Virus record (IMG/VR): IMGVR_UViG_3300017692_000062
Location: 1-39,423 of that record
Source of the DNA: a virus
Strand: one strand, 5' to 3'
Length of the DNA: 39,423 nucleotides
A model generated the notes under the pieces. It worked only from the letters and a program-made list of their open reading frames with translations. It was not told the DNA's origin and searched no databases. The translations under genes and the position numbers were made by a program. Positions 1-6,395 of the stretch are shown here, piece after piece (within the stretch, counting starts at the first letter, position 1; each line of letters opens with the position of its first letter).

Positions 1-207
1 CGCCTCGTGTCCGTCCTCGCTGTGGACCTTGCGGACCACCTGAGCGCCAGCAGCGGTCATCACAGGGTCGGGCTCGCGCATGGCCAGCAGACCCGCCTTG
101 AAGGCCTCCGTCGCCGCCTGCTGCTGTGCCTCGTCCAGAGCGTCGAAGCAGTCCTCGCCGCTCTCGACCTTCACCATGGCGCGGGTAGCTTTCTCAAGGG
201 GCGTCAT
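1..207 (-). CDS. Small phage protein, 3' end cut by window edge
   Basis: Reading leftward from ATG at 207 the frame stays open to base 1 (69 codons, no stop), so this is the N-terminal part of a longer gene. The product starts MTPLEKATRAMVKVESGEDC and is acidic and soluble, with no domain I recognise. It overlaps the 3' end of the upstream leftward gene by 14 bases, like the coupled genes further right. Function unknown. Confidence 0.6.
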   Translation of the reverse strand, partial: MTPLEKATRAMVKVESGEDCFDALDEAQQQAATEAFKAGLLAMREPDPVMTAAGAQVVRKVHSEDGHEA

Positions 208-340
208 GCGTCGTCTCCGGTCCTACCCGCATCGTTTTCCACTCTGCTGCCAGAATACGCAACGTGAAATAGCGCTGCATATTGCCGGCCTTCCTCGCGC
301 GATCGGCGCTGCGGAGGAGGTCGCGTTGTTCGGTGGTCAT
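194..340 (-). CDS. Small basic phage protein (48 aa)
   Basis: ATG at 340 is preceded by a GGAG Shine-Dalgarno in GGAGATGAG. The 48-codon frame starts MTTEQRDLLRSADRARKAGN and ends at a TGA at 194-196, inside the start of the next leftward gene. The product is basic and probably helical, with no recognised domain. It is the first gene of a leftward group that diverges from the rightward pair at 388-842. Function unknown. Confidence 0.55.
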   Translation of the reverse strand: MTTEQRDLLRSADRARKAGNMQRYFTLRILAAEWKTMRVGPETTHDAP

Positions 341-351
341 CTCATCTCCGC

Positions 352-381
352 TTGACCGACTCGGGCCTGTGTTCCCATAAT
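352..381 (+). promoter_or_regulatory. Sigma70-type promoter with predicted start on the ATG
   Basis: TTGACC (352-357) and CATAAT (376-381) are separated by 18 bp, each matching consensus at 5 of 6 positions. The expected start point, about 7 bases after the -10, falls on the ATG at 388, so the mRNA would be leaderless. No GTAGGA-type operator lies here, so the promoter should stay active in a lysogen. Confidence 0.55.
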
Positions 382-387
382 GTTCTC

Positions 388-636
388 ATGCCCGACGATG
401 ATGCGCCACACGAAATCCTCACCCGCGAACAACTGCGGTTCGAGATCAAATATGGCCTTCATCTGGTCGCCAAGTCCACCCGACGCGAATGGGTAGGGCA
501 GAGCCGCGAGAAGGCTGAGCGCGCGCAGGAGGCCATCGTAGAGACGATCCTGGTGCGGTTCGAGCGGTTCGAGGTCATACGGCCGATCGGGGCTATGCCG
601 GCGTTCTGGAACGTCGGAAGCTGGAGCAAGCCATGA
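388..636 (+). CDS. Unknown 82-aa protein, first of a rightward two-gene island
   Basis: The ATG at 388 sits where transcription should begin from the promoter at 352-381; the frame also opens at a TTG at 352, but that would lie upstream of the transcript. The product (MPDDDAPHEILTREQLRFEI...) is mostly helical and charged, without signal peptide or TM segment. Its stop overlaps the next gene in an ATGA. It runs against the surrounding leftward early genes, as independently expressed cargo (moron) genes often do. I do not recognise the family. Confidence 0.6.
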   Translation: MPDDDAPHEILTREQLRFEIKYGLHLVAKSTRREWVGQSREKAERAQEAIVETILVRFERFEVIRPIGAMPAFWNVGSWSKP

Positions 637-842
637 CCCGCTGCCGCATATGCACCGCGAACGATCGCGAGGCGCTTACCGAGGACATGGCGCGGGCCAT
701 GTGGGAATCGCAGAAATCGACCAACCCGGACAACGAATGGCAGCCGTGGGTTAAGGCGCCTCCGTACTGGCATGGTCTGATGCGCCAGTATGCCGCCGAG
801 TGCCTGAAAGAGATCGAGAAGATGGCTCACGCCACGCCATAG
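633..842 (+). CDS. Unknown 69-aa Cys-containing protein, second of island
   Basis: It starts at ATG 633, overlapping the preceding stop by 4 bases, so the two proteins should be translationally coupled. The N terminus has a CxxC (MTRCRICTAND), and one further Cys lies in YAAECLKEIEKM; one metal site or disulfide is possible. The middle is rich in Trp and Pro. The gene ends 13 bases before the convergent leftward gene. Function unknown; cargo or host-takeover protein are both possible. Confidence 0.6.
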   Translation: MTRCRICTANDREALTEDMARAMWESQKSTNPDNEWQPWVKAPPYWHGLMRQYAAECLKEIEKMAHATP

Positions 843-855
843 CCCCGCCAGCGCC

Positions 856-1197
856 TCACTGCTGCTCCTTGCTGGCGAGGAAGGCGCGGGCGGTTTCCTC
901 CGCGCGGGCCAGCGTGCAATCAGCGTAGGCAATGCGCTTCATAGCTGCCGTCGCCTCCGCAAGCTCCCGCTCCCTTTCGGCGAGTTGGGATTGAAGGCGC
1001 TCCACCTCCTCTGTTAGTAGCGCGTTGGCCTGACGCTCACTATCCAATGAGGTGATCGCCTCGTGGTGCTTGCGGCTCTTCTCGGTCTGGATTGCTTGCG
1101 TGGTCTCAAGGCTGGCGCACAAGGCGCGGTAGGCTCGGTTCTGCGCTCGTAGGCCCTCTAGCGTGTGCTGTTCGGGCGCGTCGGATGCCTGGGTCAC
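856..1197 (-). CDS. Coiled-coil phage protein (113 aa)
   Basis: GTG start at 1197 with AAGGAG seven bases upstream, overlapping the preceding stop by 4 bases. Residues about 30-100 are a long Glu/Leu/Arg-rich heptad region (LLTEEVERLQSQLAERERE), a strong coiled-coil pattern. No enzymatic motif is visible. Such short coiled-coil proteins are common in early phage operons and have no agreed function. Confidence 0.7.
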   Translation of the reverse strand: MTQASDAPEQHTLEGLRAQNRAYRALCASLETTQAIQTEKSRKHHEAITSLDSERQANALLTEEVERLQSQLAERERELAEATAAMKRIAYADCTLARAEETARAFLASKEQQ

Positions 1198-1661
1198 TGG
1201 CGGACTCCTTCAAGGGCTCGCTGACGTGCTGCCTGTGCGATAAGGTTCAGCGCAATCCAAGACGGCACATAGTCCGCATGGCCGTGGCGGACCGAAGCGG
1301 CTCGATCAGTGAGGCCGGCCTTGTCGAGTCCTGCCGCCAAGATGGCGCGGGCGTCTTCCCACGCCGGGTCGCCTGGGTCGATCAGCAGCCCCCGAAGCCG
1401 GGCAATCTCCGCATTGGCTTCTGCCAGCGCCGCGATCGTCGCATCTGCTGGTGCCTCAGCCGCAGGTTCCTCGGCCTCGATGCGGGTCCAGTTGCCGCCG
1501 TTGAGGTTGTCGTCTACAAACCAGCGCGCCATGATAAGCTCGCCGTCGTCATCCCTGATCTGGAATTCTTGATCCTCGAACACCTCATACCGCTTCCCAG
1601 CAGTGAGGTAGTCGCATTCCTCCGGCACACTCTGGGCGACGGCGTAGACCTTAGCTGTCAT
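1194..1661 (-). CDS. Phage protein, beta N-terminal half plus coiled coil
   Basis: ATG at 1661 with AGGAG upstream (155 aa). The first ~65 residues alternate hydrophobic and polar positions (LTAGKRYEVFEDQEFQIRDD) and suggest a small SH3-like beta barrel, as in many phage accessory proteins. An Ala/Glu-rich helix follows (TIAALAEANAEIARLRGLLI), then a short globular tail. The stop overlaps the next start by 4 bases. No function assigned. Confidence 0.7.
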   Translation of the reverse strand: MTAKVYAVAQSVPEECDYLTAGKRYEVFEDQEFQIRDDDGELIMARWFVDDNLNGGNWTRIEAEEPAAEAPADATIAALAEANAEIARLRGLLIDPGDPAWEDARAILAAGLDKAGLTDRAASVRHGHADYVPSWIALNLIAQAARQRALEGVRQ

Positions 1662-1878
1662 GGGGTTGCTCCTGGAGGATGGTGCGGACTTCGACGCCCA
1701 GAGGTGTGAGGCGCGCCCACCCGCTACCGCCTACTCGGTCAGTTGCGAGGCCAAGGCGTTCTAGGATCCGCATGGTCTTATCGTATGCCCACACGTGGCC
1801 GTTATCTCGTTCGGGCCAGCGTGTGACTGCCTCCCGCTGCGCCTTCGTCAGCTTCCCCGCTATCTCTCGTGCGCTCAC
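1651..1878 (-). CDS. Small winged-helix-like protein (75 aa)
   Basis: I chose the GTG at 1878 because it forms a GTGA overlap with the upstream stop, although the frame is open further upstream. The product (MSAREIAGKLTKAQREAVTR...) has helices followed by RILERLGLATDR and a short basic beta pair (GSGWARLTPLGVEV), the usual look of a MarR-type winged helix. DNA binding is an inference. It ends 11 bases inside the next leftward gene. Confidence 0.6.
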   Translation of the reverse strand: MSAREIAGKLTKAQREAVTRWPERDNGHVWAYDKTMRILERLGLATDRVGGSGWARLTPLGVEVRTILQEQPHDS

Positions 1879-2381
1879 CGACCCTCTCCCTTCAGTTGCT
1901 CGGGGGAGTGGGCGCGGGCGCGGGCCTTTAGGGCCATAGCGCACACTGCCAGAGCCATCGTTGCAGCAGCCGCGCCTTGAGAGTACGGTTCACCGATGCA
2001 CTCCATACCCGCACGGGGTTGCCTGCTCTCCTCACGCGAATAACCGTAAGCTTCAGGTGAAAGCGGCGCGCTCATGTTGACCCACCAGTGCGGTTCACAA
2101 AGGGTCATCGCCGCATCAAGGGAGGCGGTGTAACGGGGAATGGAGCAAACGTCCGGCTCCCAGAGCGACCGCGGCACGTGGCCTTGCGCCTCGATCATCG
2201 CGGCGACGTAGGCCGGCGGCTCTTCGATGGCGATGGTGTCTTGATCGTAAAGGCCGACGAACTCGGCCCATCGATAGCGCTTAGGCTGCACGATATGGTA
2301 GATCGCTAGATCTAACCCCCGATCCGGCCCACTCGCCTGCTGGCAACGGGCGGCCAACGCCAGCATCTCTTCACTGTTCAT
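1875..2381 (-). CDS. Phage ABA-sandwich domain protein
   Basis: ATG at 2381 with AAGGAC six bases upstream; 168 aa. The segments LALAARCQQASGPDRGLDLA, then PRYTASLDAAMTLC and PHWWVN, match what I know as the phage ABA sandwich domain, a small alpha/beta fold common in early regions of tailed phages. The C-terminal part (AAAATMALAVCAMALKARAR) is an Ala-rich helix. The family has no established biochemical role. The gene overlaps its neighbours at both ends. Confidence 0.75.
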   Translation of the reverse strand: MNSEEMLALAARCQQASGPDRGLDLAIYHIVQPKRYRWAEFVGLYDQDTIAIEEPPAYVAAMIEAQGHVPRSLWEPDVCSIPRYTASLDAAMTLCEPHWWVNMSAPLSPEAYGYSREESRQPRAGMECIGEPYSQGAAAATMALAVCAMALKARARAHSPEQLKGEGR

Positions 2382-2634
2382 GGCTTATGTCCTTGGGGGA
2401 GGGGGTGGGCAGAGCGCGGACTTTCCATCCTGGGCCGCAGGTGCGGTGATCGCGATACCAGCGTGCTTCGGCCTGGGCTTCGGGCGACCACAGGCACTCG
2501 TTGCCCCGCCCCTGACCATGAACACCCTGCGGTGCCAGTCTGAGGTGACCGCGCGCCTTCCATTTCCTCAGGTTGCCCACGCCAATCCCAAGCTTGGTCG
2601 CAAGCTCGCCGGTCGTGATGTGATCCTCACCCAC
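2371..2634 (-). CDS. HTH (MerR-like) DNA-binding protein
   Basis: GTG start at 2634 with a strong GGAGG six bases upstream (87 aa). Residues 5-32 (TTGELATKLGIGVGNLRKWK) fit a MerR/HTH_17-type helix-turn-helix, followed by a wing-like Gly-rich loop. There is no effector domain, so it is a minimal regulator or architectural protein. It overlaps the ABA-sandwich gene by 11 bases. The target is unknown. Confidence 0.65.
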   Translation of the reverse strand: MGEDHITTGELATKLGIGVGNLRKWKARGHLRLAPQGVHGQGRGNECLWSPEAQAEARWYRDHRTCGPGWKVRALPTPSPKDISHEQ

Positions 2635-2679
2635 AGCTCACCTCCCCTTGGGTAGATAGGCGGCTGATCTCGGAGAGGG

Positions 2680-3126
2680 TCATGCGACGTGCGCCCAGCG
2701 CTTGCCGGAACGGATAAGGCTGATCGTCGCTTTCGATACGCCGAACCTAAGAGCCAGATCGGTGCCGCTCAGATTGTCCGGGTTGCGAACGATGTAAGTG
2801 GCGTCTGCCTCGCTCATCTTCGAACGGCCGTTCCGGGAGCCGCGCAAGGTCTCCCCAAGCAGGATACCATCGGCAGCGTTCTCCGCCATCGTTCCGGTCG
2901 CCAGGTGCCTCGGGTTCACGCAGAGCTTGTTGCCGCAGAGATGCCGGATCATCAGATCCTCGGGTATATCGCCCTTGTGGACCCGGTACGCGTACCGGTG
3001 GGCGCGTTCGCCTCGGAACCGGCCGTATCCGTTGACCTTGTGCCCGGTCCAAGGCCAGCAAGCGGCGTCGGTGCTAATTTGGGCCTTGGCCCAGAAGTGA
3101 GCCACCTCTATAGGGATGACAGTCAA
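2680..3126 (-). CDS. HNH homing-type endonuclease with C-terminal HTH
   Basis: TTG start at 3126 is set by GGAG eight bases upstream; 148 aa. Residues ~20-75 carry the HNH_3 pattern: CWPWTGHKVNGYGRF, AHRYAY, IRHLCGNKLCVNPRHL. The C-terminal 40 residues (GTDLALRFGVSKATISLIRS) form a helix-turn-helix of the kind that gives homing nucleases their target. It cuts DNA and probably spreads itself or helps packaging. It is the first leftward gene beyond attP, so in a lysogen it would lie at the opposite prophage end from int. Confidence 0.85.
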   Translation of the reverse strand: MTVIPIEVAHFWAKAQISTDAACWPWTGHKVNGYGRFRGERAHRYAYRVHKGDIPEDLMIRHLCGNKLCVNPRHLATGTMAENAADGILLGETLRGSRNGRSKMSEADATYIVRNPDNLSGTDLALRFGVSKATISLIRSGKRWAHVA

Positions 3127-3145
3127 GAGACGGTGCTCCTTTCAC

Positions 3146-3176
3146 CCGAAAGGGTTGGTTGGTCCACTGTACCACT
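3146..3176 (+). repeat. Left arm-type direct repeat of attP
   Basis: A 31-bp element beginning CCGAAAGG and ending TGTACCACT recurs in the same orientation at 3344-3375 with a few mismatches. The two copies flank the tRNA-half core, as arm-type integrase sites do. Assignment is by position and similarity. Confidence 0.5.
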
Positions 3177-3240
3177 TGACGGTCGGATTGGCCGATTCAC
3201 ATCGCCTAAACAGGCTTGGAATTGCGCCAAAAATGGCTCA

Positions 3241-3279
3241 GGGCGGTTAGCTCAGTGGTAGAGCATCTCGTTTACACCG
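3241..3279 (+). other. 5' half of tRNA-Val(UAC), integrase core
   Basis: Starting GGGCGGTTAGCTCAG the sequence folds as acceptor 5' strand, D arm, anticodon stem 5' strand TCTCG and loop TTTACAC (anticodon TAC). After CG the expected CGAGA stem is lost (CGGTA), and no T arm follows. It is therefore not a functional tRNA by itself but the crossover core of the attachment site, in the anticodon-loop class used by many tyrosine integrases. Confidence 0.7.
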
Positions 3280-3343
3280 GTAGCGCTGTTGGTTCAAGAA
3301 AAAAGAGTTTCTTGGCGGATTTTCGCGCATCTGAGTGCTGATG

Positions 3344-3375
3344 CCGAAAGGTTCGGTTGGGACTCTTGTACCACT
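3344..3375 (+). repeat. Right arm-type direct repeat of attP
   Basis: Second copy of the CCGAAAGG...TGTACCACT element, ending on the first base of the int stop codon. It is one base longer than the left copy. Confidence 0.5.
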
Positions 3376-4346
3376 CACCACTCCAAAGCGGCGCTTGCGT
3401 CCTTCATGAACGATGGACTGTACCGGGCATAGGTAGTCTCGGTGACGCGTGTTGAGGTGTGCCCGAGATACTGAGCGATCTTCTGCATTGGCACGTCAGC
3501 CTCCGCCATCCACACTCCTGCCGTATGCCGAAACACATGCGGGCTGCACGAGATACCCGAACGCTTGGCGGCTGCCTGGATCGCCTTCTTCACGCTCTGG
3601 ACCGGCTGTCCGGCGTACTCGATCACATAGTCTGACATCGCGCCCTTCTGCGCTTCCGTCAGAGCATCTCGCGCCCGCGAGTTGATCGGCACGACTGCCC
3701 GGCGCTTGTTGCTCTCGTGACGGCCGGCAGGGTTAAGGTCGATGAAGCCTTTCGCAAGGTCCACACGGTCCCAAGTCAAATCGAGCAGCGCCGACATTCG
3801 CGCGCCCGTTGCAACGGCGAGGATCACAAACAGGCGGACGTGTGAGGTCTCGATTGAGGCGAGCAGCTTGGTAAGCTCATCCTTGGTGAGATGGCGGTCG
3901 CGAGGCTTGGAAGGCGGCGGCATCCAGATCGCCGGGGCCTGCGCCCCGTAGTGATGGCGCAGGGCGGCGCGGAGCATCTCTAGTTCCTTGCGGATCGTGC
4001 TGTCCGTTCGCTTGGCCCGCTTGCGCATTCGCGTATGCTCACGGCAATCATCCCTGGTGATTGCGCTGGCGATGCGGTAGCCAAAGGAGGGCTCCAGCGC
4101 TTTCCATGTGGAGCCCGATGGGTCCGCCTCTATCCCGTCGCCCTTCTTCTCGGCAACGTAGGCGTCCCAGATGTCCTTTACCTTGTCGCTTGGCGGCCGG
4201 TTTCTGGCTCGCCAGAGTTCACGAGCGCGAGCCTCCGCAATCCCCCGGTCTGCCGTACCAAGCGCGACACGAACGCGTCCTCGCTCTGGGTCGGTGTAGG
4301 CGAGACTGTACTTGTCTCGGTGTTTGACGAGCCTGTATTCTGGCAC
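3375..4346 (-). CDS. int: Tyrosine integrase
   Basis: 323 aa from a GTG at 4346; the Shine-Dalgarno is weak, so translation may depend on coupling to the overlapping upstream gene. After an N-terminal arm-binding and SAM-like core-binding part (~1-145) comes the catalytic domain with the usual residues: Arg183 (ATGARMSALLDL), Lys214, His270-x-x-Arg273 (HVFRHT), His296 (LGH) and nucleophile Tyr306 (TTYARYS). It integrates and, with an excisionase, excises the phage at the adjacent attP. All catalytic residues are present, so it should be active. Confidence 0.95.
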   Translation of the reverse strand: MPEYRLVKHRDKYSLAYTDPERGRVRVALGTADRGIAEARARELWRARNRPPSDKVKDIWDAYVAEKKGDGIEADPSGSTWKALEPSFGYRIASAITRDDCREHTRMRKRAKRTDSTIRKELEMLRAALRHHYGAQAPAIWMPPPSKPRDRHLTKDELTKLLASIETSHVRLFVILAVATGARMSALLDLTWDRVDLAKGFIDLNPAGRHESNKRRAVVPINSRARDALTEAQKGAMSDYVIEYAGQPVQSVKKAIQAAAKRSGISCSPHVFRHTAGVWMAEADVPMQKIAQYLGHTSTRVTETTYARYSPSFMKDASAALEW

Positions 4347-4501
4347 TCGAAACGTTCAACCTCGGCAGCAGGGATGCGGATGAGCCTGCCTAGCCGGAAG
4401 CTGACAAGCTCGCCAGCCTTACACATCAGCCTGATCTTGTCGGCTGAGCAACCCCAGCGCTGCGCCAAGGTCTCCGGTGAGTATGGTCTAAGCGCAGTCA
4501 T
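4178..4501 (-). CDS. Excisionase-like HTH protein overlapping int
   Basis: 107 aa. Residues 8-52 (SPETLAQRWGCSADKIRLMC ... GRLIRIPAAEVERFE) are a typical HTH_17/AlpA-Xis winged helix that bends att DNA and sets integrase direction. The C-terminal ~55 residues are low-complexity Ser/Thr-rich and are encoded in the same 169 bp as the int N terminus in another frame, an unusually long overlap. The ATG directly follows the stop of the preceding gene. Role as Xis is inferred from fold and position. Confidence 0.7.
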   Translation of the reverse strand: MTALRPYSPETLAQRWGCSADKIRLMCKAGELVSFRLGRLIRIPAAEVERFECQNTGSSNTETSTVSPTPTQSEDAFVSRLVRQTGGLRRLALVNSGEPETGRQATR

Positions 4502-4732
4502 TTACTCTCTCGCCTGCTCTTGTGTGGGGTTGGGGTGGTCTGCTTCCAGTTCGGACACTGGCACCATCTTCAGGCCTGGCAGCTTCACCAGCGAGATCGG
4601 GCCTTCAGACAGATCGGCGATGAAGCCGATGAGCATGTCCATGCGCACCTGCGGCAGGACTACGCCGCACAAGGTGCCGTCCTTGGTTTCGACCACGACC
4701 TGCTTGACCGTCAGCGTCTCTCGTACGCTCAT
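4502..4732 (-). CDS. Small conserved-looking phage protein (76 aa)
   Basis: ATG at 4732 overlaps the upstream stop by 4 bases and has GGGAG upstream. The product alternates beta and helix (LTVKQVVVETKDGTLCGVVL) and ends in an acidic, Pro-containing tail. Soluble, without metal or catalytic motif. It lies just ahead of the xis-like gene in the same transcript. Function unknown. Confidence 0.65.
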   Translation of the reverse strand: MSVRETLTVKQVVVETKDGTLCGVVLPQVRMDMLIGFIADLSEGPISLVKLPGLKMVPVSELEADHPNPTQEQARE

Positions 4733-5409
4733 GCTCCCTCGCTCCCCATCTGGCGGGCGCGGGTGAGGGCGGCATTCCTGAAGTCTGTCGGTCCAAACCA
4801 GTCGACGATCCGTTCCCTCATGGGAGGGTGCTTCCAGCCCTCGTCATCCACGAATGTCTCGGCGAACGCAGCGAACGGTTCCAGCGCTTCGACCAGCCCC
4901 TCCTGATCGGTGGATTGCATGGAGGCGAGGGCGGACAACTGCTCTGCCTGGCGCTCGCACTGGCTCTTCCACATGTCGCGATTGCGGGCGGCGCGCACGA
5001 TGCGAGTCAATGCGTCCCACATGTCACTGGGTACGCTCATCCCCTCGCCTTCATCAACGATCGACCAGAAGCGCGCCTCGATCTCGCTTTCGATCTGGTA
5101 GCGAAGATCTGCCTGTGTCACCTCCCCGCTATCCGTTGCTGCCCCAACCTGGGCGGGGGGAGTGGATGAACAGCGGGCCTCGATCATGCGCCAGACCGTC
5201 TCGTACTCAGGCCAGTCGCTCTCAACCACGACGGCTTCGATAGAGGCTAATTTCGAGTAGAAATCTCGCAGCCTCCTTTCTTCGTTAAGGTTGAAGATAA
5301 AGTCTCGCAGTTTTCTTTCTTCGTCGTCCACGAAATGCTTACGCTTGATGACGATGTACCGTTCTTCGCGAACGAACTCCCCACCGCTTCCATTGGTCGG
5401 CGCGGTCAT
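4729..5409 (-). CDS. Phage early protein with tandem 13-residue repeat
   Basis: 226 aa from ATG 5409, overlapping neighbours by 4 bases on both sides. The N-terminal motif REERYIVIKRKHF is of a type often seen in early genes of temperate phages. It is followed by a near-duplicate pair, EERKLRDFIFNLN and EERRLRDFYSKLA. The centre and C terminus are helical and acidic, including FAAFAETFVDDEGWKHPPMR. No enzyme motif is seen; function unknown. Confidence 0.7.
   Translation of the reverse strand: MTAPTNGSGGEFVREERYIVIKRKHFVDDEERKLRDFIFNLNEERRLRDFYSKLASIEAVVVESDWPEYETVWRMIEARCSSTPPAQVGAATDSGEVTQADLRYQIESEIEARFWSIVDEGEGMSVPSDMWDALTRIVRAARNRDMWKSQCERQAEQLSALASMQSTDQEGLVEALEPFAAFAETFVDDEGWKHPPMRERIVDWFGPTDFRNAALTRARQMGSEGA
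5253..5330 (+). repeat. Two tandem 39-nt units inside a coding gene
   Basis: TCTCGCAG and the adjoining Arg/Glu codons recur with a 39-base offset (5264 and 5303). The units encode EERKLRDF and EERRLRDF, so the duplication keeps frame and adds 13 residues. The copies differ at several bases, so it is not brand new. Confidence 0.5.
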
Positions 5410-5708
5410 GCTTCACCTCGGGCTTTACGAATTGCCGCCTGCATCTGCTTGTGGATTGTGCCGCCTTCAGCGAAGGTGTGGCGGAACAGGCTCTCGGCAG
5501 CGATCAGGGCGTCCAGCAGATCTGGTGCGGCGACGATAAGGCGGGCGTTCGCCTCTGGATCGCCCGGGTAAGGTTTGCCATCCCAGCCATCATCTGCACC
5601 GTGGCGGACCTCCGCGATCGAACACGAAAAGTCGAATTCAATCCAGAAAGCGCCGTTGAGCGACCGATTGTCGGTGACCTTCCACGGCCCCGGCGTATGC
5701 CCACTCAC
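5406..5708 (-). CDS. HTPGPW-type phage protein (100 aa)
   Basis: The GTG at 5708 forms a GTGA overlap with the upstream stop and gives MSGHTPGPWKV; an ATG four codons upstream is also possible. The HTPGPW start and the later EANARLIVAAPDLLDALIAA block are a well-known pairing in small proteins of many temperate phages. The C-terminal half is a helix that may dimerise. No biochemical function is established for the family as far as I know. Confidence 0.8.
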   Translation of the reverse strand: MSGHTPGPWKVTDNRSLNGAFWIEFDFSCSIAEVRHGADDGWDGKPYPGDPEANARLIVAAPDLLDALIAAESLFRHTFAEGGTIHKQMQAAIRKARGEA

Positions 5709-5857
5709 GACAGCACCCATGCGACAACCGCTCCAACCAGAACCACCAATCCACTCGTGAGGCAGGCATACAACCCGGCGAGGGGACGGCTACCGTCCAT
5801 AGGCCGCACAGAGCCGTAGAGGCGCAGGCGGTCGACGTCTGTCTTGGGATGGCTCAT
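5705..5857 (-). CDS. Small single-TM membrane protein (50 aa)
   Basis: ATG at 5857 has AAAGGACC upstream and overlaps the previous stop (ATGA). A charged N-terminal half (MSHPKTDVDRLRLYGSVRP) precedes one hydrophobic segment, AGLYACLTSGLVVLVGAVVA, close to the C terminus. It should sit in the inner membrane with its N terminus probably cytoplasmic. It is too short to resemble a classical holin and lies in the early operon. Role unknown. Confidence 0.6.
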   Translation of the reverse strand: MSHPKTDVDRLRLYGSVRPMDGSRPLAGLYACLTSGLVVLVGAVVAWVLS

Positions 5858-6210
5858 GTGGGGGTCCTTTCGGGGGAGAGGAGAGTTCGGATGGCAACCG
5901 ACTTGTCCACGATGCAACCGAAGTATTCGCAGGCACTATTGCCGCAAAGGAGCTCAACTTCGCATGGCTCGGTAAGCCCCTCTCGCTCGATGATCTCGTC
6001 GAGCATAGGCTGCACCGATATCAGCGCCTCCTCCAACTCGCTGATCTGCTTCTCCTGATCGGAGGGGGTGGCGCGGGTGTAGACAGGTGTTTCGACCCAT
6101 CCTCTGTCCACAAGTTCAGGCCAACGATCGCAGAAGAACTCGGTATGCTCATCCTCGGGGCGAACATACATCCACGCCACCGCCTCTACGGTGCCACTTG
6201 GTTCGGTCAT
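5854..6210 (-). CDS. Hypothetical early protein (118 aa)
   Basis: ATG at 6210, 4-base overlaps on both sides. The N terminus (VEAVAWMYVRPEDEHTEFF) resembles a group of phage proteins that begin with a short beta domain. The centre is helical (EKQISELEEALISVQPMLDE) and the C terminus has Cys residues in EPCEVELLCGNSACEYFGC, a possible but unproven metal site. Function unknown. Confidence 0.7.
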   Translation of the reverse strand: MTEPSGTVEAVAWMYVRPEDEHTEFFCDRWPELVDRGWVETPVYTRATPSDQEKQISELEEALISVQPMLDEIIEREGLTEPCEVELLCGNSACEYFGCIVDKSVAIRTLLSPERTPT

Positions 6211-6395
6211 GCATCGAACTCCTGATTAAGCTGTGCCCGCCGCTCAGGGCTGAGGTTGGCTAGGTGCTGAGAAAGCGCCATCGCTCCCTGGGCGCAGGCG
6301 AAGCTGTCCTCGGTGCGCTCGCGAATGTGGAAGTGGCCGGTGCGTGCTGCCCAGGCTTCGACGGTGGCGGTGGTTATGGGGGTTTGAGCGTTCAT
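6207..6395 (-). CDS. Hypothetical early protein (62 aa)
   Basis: ATG at 6395 overlaps the methyltransferase stop by 4 bases. Short, Ala-rich helical product (MNAQTPITTATVEAWAARTG...), soluble, with no known motif. Kept because it fits exactly into the chain of coupled genes. Confidence 0.6.
   Translation of the reverse strand: MNAQTPITTATVEAWAARTGHFHIRERTEDSFACAQGAMALSQHLANLSPERRAQLNQEFDA

Larger units (their letters stand above)
3146..3375 (+). other. attP: Phage attachment site attP
   Basis: The region joins the end of int to the HNH gene. It holds the first 39 bases of a tRNA-Val gene flanked by two similar direct repeats about 198 bp apart. Between core and right arm is a perfect 7-6-7 dyad (3295-3314, CAAGAAA/TTTCTTG). 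Phage genes on both sides and arms on both sides favour attP over an attL or attR junction. Integration here would rebuild the tRNA using the phage copy of the 5' half and place phage DNA upstream of it. Confidence 0.6.

Noticed and set aside
459-932. 157-aa leftward frame
   Set aside because: It runs opposite to the two coupled rightward genes and into the coiled-coil gene; Arg/Pro/Leu-rich composition typical of a shadow in GC-rich DNA.
1795-1980. Rightward 61-aa frame
   Set aside because: Antisense to two coupled leftward genes; no ribosome site.
3241-3316. Complete tRNA gene
   Set aside because: Only the first 39 bases match a tRNA; the anticodon stem cannot close and there is no T arm or acceptor 3' strand.
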